From NCBI GenBank assembly GCA_015661405.1, contig JACWMK010000007.1:4506-68505 (forward strand): a stretch of DNA of 64,000 bases, given 5' to 3'. The stretch's first letter is position 1. Each line of letters starts with the position of its first letter. Position numbers and translations under genes: made by a program. This DNA comes from Methanobacterium sp. GTDB lineage: Archaea; Methanobacteriota; Methanobacteria; Methanobacteriales; Methanobacteriaceae. Shown here piece after piece: positions 49,773-58,981 of the stretch. Under the pieces are notes generated by a model that saw only the letters and a list, made by a program, of their open reading frames with translations, made no database searches and was not told the DNA's origin.

Positions 49773-51455
49773 ATGGAAGATCAACTTAAAAAACTCATAT
49801 ATAAATATGCACTTTTAAATGCTGTAAAGCATAAGGGACATGCCCAGCGTGGTGCCGTGGTGGGTGTAATTATGGCGTCTCACCCTGAATTTAGAAGTGA
49901 AGCTCAAAAAGTTATTAAACTCACTACGGAAATCATAGAAGAAGTTAATGCACTGACTTTAAAAGATCAAAATATTGAAATGAAAAATAAGGGGATTCAT
50001 GAAATAGTTAAAGAAAGAAAAACTGAAGAGAAAGGATTAGTTGATCTTCCACATGTTGAAGGTGAAGTTGTCTTAAGATTTGCACCTAACCCTAGTGGAC
50101 CTCTACACATTGGTCATGCACGTGCTGCTTTTTTAAATCATGAGTATTTTAAACGTTACGGTGGAAAATTAATCCTCAGATTAGAGGATACAGATCCACG
50201 TAGAGTAGATCCTAAAGCATATCAAATGATAGAGGAAGATTTAACTTGGCTTGGGGTGAAATGGGATGAGAAGATAATTCAAAGCAACCGCATCAATCTT
50301 TATCATCAATACGCTGAAAAACTTATTGAACTCGGTCAAGCTTATATGTGTACCTGCCCTGGTGATGAATTCAAAAGATTGAAGGATCAGTCTCAAGCAT
50401 GCACTTGCCGAGATTTATCAATTAATGATAACCTAAAACTCTGGAAAGAAATGCCATTTATGAGTGAAGGTGAAGCAGTTCTACGTGTTAAGACTGATAT
50501 AAATCATAAAAATCCTGCTATAAGAGATTGGGTGGCTATGCGAATAGTGGATTTTGAACATCCGCGTATTGGCACTCAATATAATGTTTACCCTATGATG
50601 AATTTCGCAGTTACAGTGGATGATCATTTACAGGGGATCACTCATGTATTACGAGGAAAGGATCATCTTGCAAATAGTGAAAAACAGAAATATCTTTACC
50701 ATCACTTTGGATGGACTGTCCCTGAATTTATTCATTATGGTCGGCTTAAAATGGAGGATGTTGCATTAAGCACATCCCAAGCTCGTAAAGGTATAAATGA
50801 TGGTGTTTACACTGGTTGGGATGACCCACATTTAGGTACATTAAGAGCAGTTTCCAAACGTGGAATAAGAAAGGAAGCCTTAGAGGAGTTAATGTTAGAA
50901 ATAGGAGTTAAAATAGCAGATACAACTATTACTTGGAAGAAGATTTATGGTTTAAATCGTAATGTACTTGAAGAAGAGGCTAACCGTTACTTTGCAGTGT
51001 TCCATCCACGGAAAGTGGTTATAAAATACTTACCTGGATCATTTAAAGGAGTAATTAAAAGACTTAAACATCCTGATTTCCCAGATCGAGGATATAGAAT
51101 GTTACCATTTGACGGAATAGTTTATTTAGATCAAATTGATTTGAATAATAATGAAAACAAAGTTTTAAGACTAATGGATTCTGTTAACATTATATTTAAA
51201 GATGGAGGAATTACTTTTCACAGTTCCTCATTAGAAGATGCTCGAAAATTTAATGCTCAAATTGTGCAATGGGTGCCAGCCACATCATCAATAGATGTGG
51301 AATTAGTAATGCCTGATAATTCAATTCTTAAAGGATTAGCTGAATCTTCAATTGAAGAACTTAAACCCAACGATGTGGTGCAACTAGAACGGGTTGGATT
51401 CGCTAGGTTAGATGAAATACAACCTAAAAGAAAATTCTACTTTGCCCATAAATAA
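49773..51455 (+). CDS. gltX: Glutamyl-tRNA synthetase
   Basis: The 560-residue archaeal-type GluRS has an N-terminal helical domain (about 1-95). The class I motif lies in LRFAPNPSGPLHIGHARAAF, followed by RLEDTDPRRVDP, ALSTSQARKGI as the KMSKS-like loop, and a beta-barrel anticodon-binding domain (about 395-560) like the glutaminyl enzyme. In methanogens it charges both tRNA-Glu and tRNA-Gln, the latter corrected by GatDE. AAGTGATTTATT precedes the ATG. It is the last gene of this plus-strand block. Confidence 0.95.
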   Translation: MEDQLKKLIYKYALLNAVKHKGHAQRGAVVGVIMASHPEFRSEAQKVIKLTTEIIEEVNALTLKDQNIEMKNKGIHEIVKERKTEEKGLVDLPHVEGEVVLRFAPNPSGPLHIGHARAAFLNHEYFKRYGGKLILRLEDTDPRRVDPKAYQMIEEDLTWLGVKWDEKIIQSNRINLYHQYAEKLIELGQAYMCTCPGDEFKRLKDQSQACTCRDLSINDNLKLWKEMPFMSEGEAVLRVKTDINHKNPAIRDWVAMRIVDFEHPRIGTQYNVYPMMNFAVTVDDHLQGITHVLRGKDHLANSEKQKYLYHHFGWTVPEFIHYGRLKMEDVALSTSQARKGINDGVYTGWDDPHLGTLRAVSKRGIRKEALEELMLEIGVKIADTTITWKKIYGLNRNVLEEEANRYFAVFHPRKVVIKYLPGSFKGVIKRLKHPDFPDRGYRMLPFDGIVYLDQIDLNNNENKVLRLMDSVNIIFKDGGITFHSSSLEDARKFNAQIVQWVPATSSIDVELVMPDNSILKGLAESSIEELKPNDVVQLERVGFARLDEIQPKRKFYFAHK

Positions 51456-51489
51456 AAAAAAATATATAATTCTTTTCATACTTTATATT

Positions 51490-51642
51490 TTAATTTTTCT
51501 TCTTTTTCTTAGATTTTATTTCAAATTCTCTGATTTCACCCATTTTAGGTTTTAAATCTTTTTCAGCTTCCTTTTTAATCATTTTATTAATTTTTTTTCT
51601 TTTATCTTCATCTATATTTACTTTACCATTATCATAAGTCAT
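51490..51642 (-). CDS. Small lysine-rich protein, 50 aa
   Basis: The minus strand holds a 50-codon frame starting MTYDNGKVNIDEDKRKKIN and ending EIKSKKKKKN. It is very basic and helical and has no Cys. The ribosome binding site is weak (TTGGTTAAT). It lies convergent to gltX in a region whose other content is decayed, and base composition is normal for coding here. I do not recognise the family; nucleic-acid binding is possible from charge alone. It is reported as a probable gene because the frame is intact and codon use is sensible. Confidence 0.5.
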   Translation of the reverse strand: MTYDNGKVNIDEDKRKKINKMIKKEAEKDLKPKMGEIREFEIKSKKKKKN

Positions 51643-51800
51643 ATTATTAACCAACTAGTTTAAGATTTATCATAAAACGATATTCGGATATCTCTTTTTT
51701 ATTTTTCTACAATCAACAAATTATTTCCATTTTTTTATTTAAATATAATAGGACATATTGAACTATTACTAATCTATAATTACATATTAATAAAGAATAG

Positions 51801-52657
51801 TTAAATTAGATTAGGAAAACTAGTCAACGCTGCAAGTATGCTAATAGCCGCCACTGATACAATGGTTAGTCCAGCAATCCAATTGAATAATCAACTATTC
51901 ACATATTCGCCCATAATTTTCGGATTATTAGTAATCCTTAACACGTAATAAACGAAAACTGGTAATGTAACTCCAAGTATAACCTGACTATAAAACAAAA
52001 TACCTAATAAAAGATTCATTGGAATTAAGATGATGACTAAAGCACCTACAATTAAAATAATCAAAAACAAACTATGGAACATTGGTGCCTCTTTGAAGTT
52101 TGAAGTGAATACCAGCCTCAAATCCTAAACTCTCACAAATGGGGAAAACTGTAGATAAAGGTAGAATACACAATGCGAAGAGACTAGCGTTTAGGAAGCC
52201 GAAAGCAAATAATAAACCTGCATACTTACTGGCTAATGAGATTAAAGCTTTAATTATAGTGGGTACATCAGTGACGGTTATTCTGGCGGTGAATATGGTT
52301 GCGGCACATGCCACTATAATGAACCATGCTACAAAATTCGTGAGAAAAGCACCGAAAATAGCATCGAATTTACCATAAACCAAGTTCTTAATGGATATAT
52401 GTTTCTCTGCTGATATGCTTTGAATGTAAAAAAGCTGCCAAGGAGCTATAGTTGTACCCACCAACCCTACAATAAAAACTAGATATGTAGAATTCCATCT
52501 AAAACTTAGAGGTAGAATGAATTACTTAAGGCAGCATTCCAATTGGGATGTGATAATAATGCTGCTAAGATATAACTAATGTTAAGAAAACCTTTTCAAC
52601 CCTCCGATAACTACTTTTAATCACGAGTAACCATACCACTAATGCGGCTAGAGGCAC
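51801..52657 (-). pseudogene. NRAMP-family metal transporter pseudogene
   Basis: Fragments on the minus strand line up with the intact NRAMP-like protein at 55587. From about 52657, VPLAALVVWLLVIKSSYRRVEKVF matches its middle. After a broken stretch, 52072-52464 encodes GTTIAPWQLFYIQS through GFLNASLFALCILPLST. After another shift, 51891-52121 encodes KEAPMFHSLF through KIMGEYVNS. A TGA then replaces an Arg codon, and LFNWIAGLTIVSVAAIS follows to a TAA at 51801. The first about 150 residues are missing. With several frameshifts and stops, the gene is dead. It lies divergent from the CDF gene at 53040. Confidence 0.85.
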
Positions 52658-53039
52658 CCCCAATTAATGTAACGTGTCAACAGTTTAAACTCGTTTTATT
52701 AACCGATCCTGCCATAAATTATGCCTCAGAATTCAGAATATCTATTTACAAAAAAAACTGTTTATACAGAATAATCAAATTACATTTCATTTATTCTAGA
52801 AATCAAAGATTACTATTTTAAAGCACTATTTTTTTTTAAAATTAAAACTTTATCTATAAACTATATTTAGAGTTTTTTTGCATAATTTTTCCATTTTTTG
52901 AAAATAATGATACTATTCAGCGATATTTGGCTTTTGTACAGTTGATAATTAAGGGCAAATTTAATTATCCAGAGTAATTAAGTACAATAAACTAGATATA
53001 GAATTTATAACATACAAATTCATAATTGAGGTATTATTT
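52658..53039. other. Non-coding AT-rich spacer
   Basis: This 382-base stretch lies between the pseudogene and the first CDF gene. The part next to the pseudogene probably derives from its lost 5' region but is not recognisable. I see no intact frame; the promoter of the CDF gene should lie in the last 100 bases. Confidence 0.4.
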
Positions 53040-53936
53040 TTGGATTCAAGAGAAAGGGAAAAACTAGGTAGAAATGCTATAATTGTTGGTATTTCTGGAA
53101 ATGCAATTCTTGCTATTTTTAATTTCATTATAGGTACATTTTCCGGAAGTACAGCTCTTATAGCGGAATCTGCCCACACTTTCGCTGATATTTTAGACTC
53201 ATCAATAGCATTCATAGGATTTAAAATAGGACTTAGACCCCCTGATACTGAGCATCCGTATGGATATGGGAGAGCAGAATCTCTAACAGGATTAATAAGC
53301 GTAATTTTTCTGGTGTTCATTGCTTATGAATTATTATTGGATGTATATAGTAAGCTTTTATTAGGGACAGCATTGACTCCGCCAAATTTCACTGCAGCAT
53401 TAATGGCTTTAGTAGGTATCATTGTCAATTATACTATGACCACTTATATGACTAGAGTTGGCCATGAAATTAACAGTCCAGCCATAACTTCGGATGCAAA
53501 ACATCAAAGAGTTGATATATTCACATGTGTTGCCATATTCATTGGTGTAATCGGATCACATCTCGGTGTACCTTTCTTAGATCCTTTGGTAGCATTAATC
53601 ATTGTTGTATTAGTATTAAGGACAGCTTTTGAAGTAGCTCGAGATAACATAAATAATATTATAGGAAAAGTACCTTCAGATCATCTTTTACAAAATATTG
53701 AAGTAGCAGCTTTATCAGTTGAAGGAGTTTCCGGAGCTCATTCCATTAAAATAAATTATTTAGGACCTTACGCAACAGTTGATATTCATATTGAAGTTGA
53801 ACCTAATTTAACCGTCGTTGAAGCACATAAAATATCCATTCAAGTAGAAAAGAAAATCATTGAACAGGTAGAGATTGTAACTATTGTGAATGTTCATGTA
53901 TGCATCACAGGTGAAAAAGGTGTATGCTTAGATTAA
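53040..53936 (+). CDS. Cation diffusion facilitator, HD-HD metal site
   Basis: The 298-residue CDF exporter has six hydrophobic segments in its first 200 residues and a cytosolic ferredoxin-like C-terminal domain (about 205-295). TM2 carries the metal pair HxxxD (ESAHTFADILD, near residues 44-48), and TM5 carries HxxxD in DAKHQRVDIF. This HD-HD set is typical of zinc-type CDF proteins. The loop RPPDTEHPYGYGRAE is conserved in the family. It starts with TTG 53040 behind GAGGTATTA. It is divergent from the NRAMP pseudogene and faces a paralogue at 54513. Confidence 0.9.
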   Translation: MDSREREKLGRNAIIVGISGNAILAIFNFIIGTFSGSTALIAESAHTFADILDSSIAFIGFKIGLRPPDTEHPYGYGRAESLTGLISVIFLVFIAYELLLDVYSKLLLGTALTPPNFTAALMALVGIIVNYTMTTYMTRVGHEINSPAITSDAKHQRVDIFTCVAIFIGVIGSHLGVPFLDPLVALIIVVLVLRTAFEVARDNINNIIGKVPSDHLLQNIEVAALSVEGVSGAHSIKINYLGPYATVDIHIEVEPNLTVVEAHKISIQVEKKIIEQVEIVTIVNVHVCITGEKGVCLD

Positions 53937-54050
53937 ATAAGAATTATTATGGAATCACAAATCAATCTATTAACAAAACGCATCTTATAAAAAAAAATAG
54001 AATCTAATAAAGTAAATAATAAAGAATTATATTTAATTAAAAATAATCTC

Positions 54051-54114
54051 CCAGGATGGGGTGAAAAGTTATGTATCCAAATCGTGTGAAATTTGAAAGC
54101 TTTCATTATCCTGG
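54051..54114 (+). ncRNA. Candidate structured RNA between the two CDF genes
   Basis: Three nested helices can form. CCAGGAT (54051-54057) pairs with ATCCTGG (54108-54114). GTGAAAAG (54061-54068) pairs with CTTTCAT (54100-54106) with one bulged A. CAAAT (54078-54082) pairs with ATTTG (54091-54095). One pair in the second helix is G-U only if the plus strand is transcribed. The element is GC-richer than its surroundings. A 21-codon frame with GGGGTGA upstream (54071-54136) overlaps it. It could be an sRNA, a leader element or a small-peptide gene. Confidence 0.35.
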
Positions 54115-54217
54115 AAGAATGACTTTATCAAACTAGATAAACCCACATATTTTTTTTATAATAATTCAATTATATAAATTGAATTGTTCAATTTAATGAT
54201 TAAGAGATGATTTTCTT

Positions 54218-54433
54218 ATGGAAAACAATGAAAAAAATTTAAATGAAGTATATAATAAACTCAAAAATGAATATAAAGGAATTAAAGAGATAATTATAGA
54301 AAATGAAGTTATCCTGATTTATGCAGATGATGAAATTCTCTGGAAAATATTTGGTGATAATATTGATGATTATAGAAGCATTGAATTCGATGCAGATACC
54401 AATGAATCACATTTCATAAAAATTTTACCATAA
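54218..54433 (+). CDS. Small acidic hypothetical protein, 71 aa
   Basis: I do not recognise this 71-residue acidic protein. It has a helical N-terminal half (NEKNLNEVYNKLKNEYKGIKE) and a strand-like second half (EVILIYADDEILWKIF), without Cys or membrane segments. GAGATGAT lies about 8 bases before the ATG. It sits between two convergent CDF genes, downstream of the candidate structured RNA, and ends 79 bases before the stop of the opposite-strand CDF. A metal-related role would be guesswork. Confidence 0.6.
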   Translation: MENNEKNLNEVYNKLKNEYKGIKEIIIENEVILIYADDEILWKIFGDNIDDYRSIEFDADTNESHFIKILP

Positions 54434-54512
54434 AACCATTTTGAATCCTAAAGCGATAATTTAGTTATAGGGAATAATGAGTTATTAAATAGTAGATTAT
54501 TTTATCCTTTTT

Positions 54513-55400
54513 TCAATCAGAACAGTTTTCATCATCATCCATGGGATCTAAATGTACTATTGCTATACTTATAATATCAATTTTTGTGATGATAGTTCTT
54601 TCAACTTTATGCGCTATTTTATGAGCTTCTCTAAGTGGTAAATCACCTTTCACTTCAACATGAATCTCAACTGATGCATAAGGTCCCATGTTGTTAACCT
54701 TAATATCATGAGCATCATACACACCTTCAACAGAAACGGCCACCGATTTTATATCATTTATAAGTTTTTTAGACGGCACTTTACCCATTAAATTATTTAT
54801 ATTCTCCCGAGCAACATCGAAGGCAGTTTTTATAACTAGAACTCCTATTACTACTGCTAAAATTGGATCCAGAATAGGATAACCTAATTGAGAACCTACA
54901 ATACCAAAAAAAATTGCAACAGATGTAAATACATCCATCTTCTTCTGATTACCAGTAGCCATTAATATTTGACTATTAATTTCTCTTCCTGTTTTAAAAA
55001 GGTATTTCATTGTAAAATAATTCAAAAAAAAGGCAATAATCGCCATTCCTGCAGCAATCCAGCTGGGAGCTGCTAATGAACCAACCATTAAAAATTTAGT
55101 ATAAGCCTCCAGAAATATTTGATAAGCAATAAAGAAAAGAATTAAGGCAATAAACAAGCCAACAAGAGGCTCAATACGTCCATGCCCATAAGGATGCTCT
55201 GCATCTGCCGGTCTCAAACCAACACGAAAAGCCCATAGACCAATTAAATTAGATAAGAGATCACCTGCATTATCCGCAGCTTGAGCTACCAAAGCAGTTG
55301 ACCCACTTATTATTCCCACTACAAAATTTAAAATTGTAAGAATAACATTAACTAATATAGCAAATTTATTTGATCTATTCCCTATTTCTTCCCTATCCAT
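54513..55400 (-). CDS. Cation diffusion facilitator with non-standard DD-QD metal site
   Basis: The 295-residue protein is a close paralogue of the CDF at 53040 along its whole length, including GSTALVAQAADNAGD, RPADAEHPYGHGR and a C-terminal domain ending in an acidic DPMDDDENCSD tail. At the transport site TM2 has DxxxD (ADNAGDLL) where the paralogue has HxxxD. TM5 has QxxxD (GNQKKMDVF) where the paralogue has HxxxD. DxxxD in TM2 occurs in manganese- and iron-type CDFs, so selectivity is likely to differ. It lies downstream of the NRAMP-like gene in the same direction, with a 186-base gap. Confidence 0.9.
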   Translation of the reverse strand: MDREEIGNRSNKFAILVNVILTILNFVVGIISGSTALVAQAADNAGDLLSNLIGLWAFRVGLRPADAEHPYGHGRIEPLVGLFIALILFFIAYQIFLEAYTKFLMVGSLAAPSWIAAGMAIIAFFLNYFTMKYLFKTGREINSQILMATGNQKKMDVFTSVAIFFGIVGSQLGYPILDPILAVVIGVLVIKTAFDVARENINNLMGKVPSKKLINDIKSVAVSVEGVYDAHDIKVNNMGPYASVEIHVEVKGDLPLREAHKIAHKVERTIITKIDIISIAIVHLDPMDDDENCSD

Positions 55401-55586
55401 GTTTTCTTTTCTTCCCGAACATTTTTGGGCAAGATTAAATCTTTCAGGTTCTTCATTTATCTATTTTTCCTACGAAATCCAATTAATTATTAGTTATTTA
55501 ATTCTTTGAAATAGTATTTTTTAAAGTTAGTATAATACATTTAAATATTAAACCTTTAAATTCTCTTCATTCATCTATCATTATTT

Positions 55587-56849
55587 TTATGTAGGGAGGA
55601 ATGATGTTAGTACCAGGGCAATACTCAAACCTATTAAAATTGCAATTGTTGTTCCTGCTATTATGTTGAAAAACCTTGAGTTTACATGTTCTCCCATTAT
55701 TTTCTTATCATTAATGAGTAGAAGCATAAATATTAATATAAATGGGAGTAATAGGCCATTTGCAACCTGGGAAAAGAACAGTATTGAAAGTAAAGGTGCA
55801 TTTGGAATCAAGATGATTATAACTGCCATTACTATAAGCCCGAGATATAGTCCATGGAATATCGGTGCTTCTCTAAATCCTTTGTTAACTCCTGCCTCAA
55901 AACCTAACATTTCACAGACAAAATATGAAGTAGCTAATGGTAAGATGCTTGCTGCAAATAAAGATGCGTTTAAAAATCCAAATGCAAACAATATGCTAGC
56001 ATAATTCCCAGCGATGGGGGCAAGTGCTTTTGAAATATCTGCAACATTATTAACAGGGATACCATGAGTAAATATGGTGGCTGCGCAGGCGATCACTATA
56101 AAAAAAGCGATAAAATTCACAGCAAAAGCTCCAAATACGGCATCTATTTTAGAATATTTCAAATTCTTTAAACTTACTCCTTTCTCGACAATAGACGCCT
56201 GAATGTAAAACATTTGCCATGGAGCTATTGTCGTTCCAATCACCCCTATAACCATAGTAATATAAGCGGTACTTAAACTTAGCTGAGGTAATACAACATT
56301 TTTTGCTGCAAGTGCCCAGTTTGGTTGTGCAAGTAATCCGGCTGCAATATATGAAATATAAAGGGCTGATGCTAATAAAAATACTTTTTCTACACTTTTA
56401 TAATTACCTTTAACTATAAGAAGCCAGACAAAAAGCGCAGCAAGAGGTAAAGCAATGATCCGAGGAATATTAAATATCCCCGTACTTACAGCTACGCCTG
56501 AAAATTCGGCAAGTACATTACCGAAATTAGTTGCAAGAAGTGCGAACATCAGTATAACGGTGATTTTAATTCCTACTCTTTCACGGATAAGATCTGCAAG
56601 TCCTTTTCCAGATACAATACCTAATCTAACACCCATCTCTTGAATAACAGCTAATGCTACGAACATGGGAATAAAAAGCCACATCAGACTATAACCAAAC
56701 TGTGAACCAGCCAAGGAATAAGTGGTGATACCACCAGCATCATTATCCACATTAGCAGTGATTATTCCCGGTCCCATTACACCTAAAAATATTACTAAAC
56801 TTATTATAAATGGGGTTTGGAAGACTCTGCGGAAAACTCTAAGATCCAT
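55587..56849 (-). CDS. NRAMP-like divalent metal transporter with altered metal site
   Basis: The 420-residue protein has about eleven hydrophobic segments in the NRAMP/LeuT layout. In TM1 the usual DPGN motif reads DAGG (residues 37-40, after GPGIITANVDN), so the Asp is kept and the Asn is lost. In TM6 the usual MPH reads APW (GTTIAPWQMFYIQ), so the metal-selecting Met is replaced by Ala. These changes resemble NRAMP-related magnesium transporters rather than Mn/Fe carriers. I chose ATG 56849 with AGAGG upstream, 14 bases after the CBS-protein stop. It is co-directional with that PRC/MgtE_N/CBS protein, suggesting a transporter and sensor pair. Confidence 0.88.
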   Translation of the reverse strand: MDLRVFRRVFQTPFIISLVIFLGVMGPGIITANVDNDAGGITTYSLAGSQFGYSLMWLFIPMFVALAVIQEMGVRLGIVSGKGLADLIRERVGIKITVILMFALLATNFGNVLAEFSGVAVSTGIFNIPRIIALPLAALFVWLLIVKGNYKSVEKVFLLASALYISYIAAGLLAQPNWALAAKNVVLPQLSLSTAYITMVIGVIGTTIAPWQMFYIQASIVEKGVSLKNLKYSKIDAVFGAFAVNFIAFFIVIACAATIFTHGIPVNNVADISKALAPIAGNYASILFAFGFLNASLFAASILPLATSYFVCEMLGFEAGVNKGFREAPIFHGLYLGLIVMAVIIILIPNAPLLSILFFSQVANGLLLPFILIFMLLLINDKKIMGEHVNSRFFNIIAGTTIAILIGLSIALVLTSFLPT

Positions 56850-56863
56850 ATCAAAAACCTCTT

Positions 56864-58105
56864 TTATCTTCCAAACATTCTTGGAACTCTTTTCTTCCAA
56901 GCGACAGGTAAAACAATATCCATAGCATCATCAACAGTGATAATACCTTTTAATTTCTGCTCATCCTCAACAACTGGTAAAGCGAGTAAATTGTATTTAG
57001 CGATTTTCTGGGCAACCTCTACTTGATCCTCATTGATGTCAGCTTTTATTATATGGGTGTGCATGTAATCTGTGATCTTTTTATCGGGATCTGCTAGTAA
57101 AATATCTCTTAGAGAAGTCACGCCTACCAAGTTACCATTTTTGGAGGTTATATAAACATAATAAATGGTTTCTACGTCTTTAGCTATTTCGCGAAGAGAT
57201 TTCAATACTTCCCTAACTGTTAGATCTTGATCCACATAGGCATATTCGGTGGTCATGATTCCGCCTGCAGTGTTTTCAGGATATTCTAATAATTTTCTTA
57301 AATCATTAGATTCTTCTGGTTCCATTAAATCCAGGAGTTCCTCAGCTTTTTCTTCGGATAAATCACCAAGTACGTCTGCTGCATCATCAGGATCCATTTC
57401 ATCCAATAATTCAGCAGCACGATGACTGTCCATACCCTCTAAGAGAGAAACCTGCCGTTCAGGAGATACCTCCTCTAAAGTATCGGCCGCTGCTTCATCA
57501 TCAAGGGAATTTAAAATATTTATGGATTCATTAATACTTAGTTGATCTACTATTTCTGCTATGTCTGCGGGGTGGAGTTTTTTTATTTTTTGTTCAGGCA
57601 CTTTTAATTTCAACTTAGTATAATCCGTATTCAATGTGTCAATATCAGCCCAGGCGATTATATTTTCATTAGATTTTACACCGAATGGTTTAGCAATACT
57701 TTCAACGCCTAATCTTTTTAAAATACCGTAAAATCCAATATCTACACCTATAACATGATAATAACCTTGACTTGGGGATAATTTAATATCATTTACTCTT
57801 CTTATTTTCTTATCCTCAATATCAACAACTTGTCGATCAAGAACATCTTCTGAAAGTCTTATATCTGATTTTTTAATCTTATATTCGGGTATATCCTTTA
57901 ACGTACTTTTAAGATTAATTTCACTCCCTAATTGACTTATGTGGGTGTATGGAATACTAATTATTTTTTTATCTGAAGTATTCACAGTTATAGCTTCTAT
58001 GATAGGATATGCGGCTTCGGAAGATACTAGAACATCCTTAAGTTTTCCTATTTTTTTTCCGGTGGAATCTATTACTGGTTTTTTAATTAATTCACTTAGA
58101 TACAA
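56864..58105 (-). CDS. PRC-barrel, MgtE_N and CBS-pair protein
   Basis: The 413-residue soluble protein has two PRC-barrel-like segments (about 1-75 and 80-150). An MgtE N-terminal helical domain (about 175-275) carries the repeated acidic motif HPADIAEIVDQL, DDEAAADTLEEV, DPDDAADVLGDL. A CBS pair follows (about 280-410; YVDQDLTVREVL and HTHIIKADINEDQVEVAQKI). The MgtE membrane domain is absent. In MgtE these cytosolic domains sense Mg2+, so this protein probably senses metal for the adjacent NRAMP-like carrier. I chose TTG 58105, which has GAGGTGA five bases upstream; an in-frame ATG at 58153 has no such site. It follows the Lrp gene. Confidence 0.85.
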   Translation of the reverse strand: MYLSELIKKPVIDSTGKKIGKLKDVLVSSEAAYPIIEAITVNTSDKKIISIPYTHISQLGSEINLKSTLKDIPEYKIKKSDIRLSEDVLDRQVVDIEDKKIRRVNDIKLSPSQGYYHVIGVDIGFYGILKRLGVESIAKPFGVKSNENIIAWADIDTLNTDYTKLKLKVPEQKIKKLHPADIAEIVDQLSINESINILNSLDDEAAADTLEEVSPERQVSLLEGMDSHRAAELLDEMDPDDAADVLGDLSEEKAEELLDLMEPEESNDLRKLLEYPENTAGGIMTTEYAYVDQDLTVREVLKSLREIAKDVETIYYVYITSKNGNLVGVTSLRDILLADPDKKITDYMHTHIIKADINEDQVEVAQKIAKYNLLALPVVEDEQKLKGIITVDDAMDIVLPVAWKKRVPRMFGR

Positions 58106-58153
58106 AGCTTTCACCTCACTATTAATTATTTTTATGGAGTTTTTATTGATCAC

Positions 58154-58609
58154 TTATAGGTTGTGGGGCATCACTCCCTCTTTAATGCGTTCCATTACAA
58201 TCATCTCTGTTAAATCTTCCACTCCATCCACAGAACGTATTTTATTGTTAACGATGTTATTAAGTTCTTCTAAGCTTTGAGCCCATACTTTAATTAGTAT
58301 ATCATATTCTCCGGATATACTGTACACTTCCGAGACTTCTTCAAGTTTAGCTAATTTTAATTCTACACTTCGATGTTTTTCTGACTCGGTTTGAATAATT
58401 ATAATCGCTGTGACTTTTAAACCGAATTTATCAAGATCTAATTTTAGAGTGTACTGTTTGATCACATTTTTATCAAGTTTTTTGAGACGATTTGATATGG
58501 TTGCGTCGGGTACATCAATCTCTTTAGACATTTGAGAAAGAGTGATCCTAGCGTTTTTGACCAAAGAATGAATAATTCGCGAGTCTATATCGTCTAATTC
58601 ATCATCCAT
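58154..58609 (-). CDS. Lrp/AsnC family transcriptional regulator
   Basis: The 151-residue protein has an N-terminal helix-turn-helix (about 1-50, [40 protein letters not shown]) and a C-terminal RAM ligand-binding domain (about 65-140, [26 protein letters not shown]). GGTGA precedes the ATG. It is first in a minus-strand set with the PRC/CBS protein, the NRAMP-like carrier and possibly a CDF gene, so it may regulate metal transport, although Lrp proteins usually answer amino acids. Confidence 0.9.
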   Translation of the reverse strand: MDDELDDIDSRIIHSLVKNARITLSQMSKEIDVPDATISNRLKKLDKNVIKQYTLKLDLDKFGLKVTAIIIIQTESEKHRSVELKLAKLEEVSEVYSISGEYDILIKVWAQSLEELNNIVNNKIRSVDGVEDLTEMIVMERIKEGVMPHNL

Positions 58610-58981
58610 TTATTTTTCACCACTAAATTGTTTACATTTATTAGTACATTACTTATTATATATAAAATATTGGGAAGATTACCTAGAAAATAAGTGAAAT
58701 ATTTGGTTAAGTCTTAAAAAAATTACTATATTCACGAAAAGACTACTTTTTTCAATTTTATTTAAAAAAATTTTTTGATTAAAAATTTAATGGTCTTAAA
58801 AGTATCCATTTTTTTAGAATACAACATTTAAAAAATTTTTTTACACTGAACTCTTTTTTTTAATATAAAAAATAAATAACAGATTAAATAGAATAAATTA
58901 TAGCAAAAAAAACTGTGTGTACTAATTTTAGTATCTAAAATTAAAATAATTCAGCTTATTAAATAAAGGAGGATATTGGAA
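58610..58981. other. AT-rich spacer between divergent genes
   Basis: This 372-base region lies between the Lrp gene and the hypothetical gene at 58982. It contains several oligo-T and oligo-A runs and no recognisable gene. Promoters for both flanking genes should be here, but I cannot single out TATA boxes in such AT-rich sequence. Confidence 0.4.

Noticed and set aside
54051..54114. Fluoride or manganese riboswitch between the CDF genes
   Set aside because: The helices and loop sequences do not match the motifs I know for either class, so only an unnamed structured RNA is claimed.
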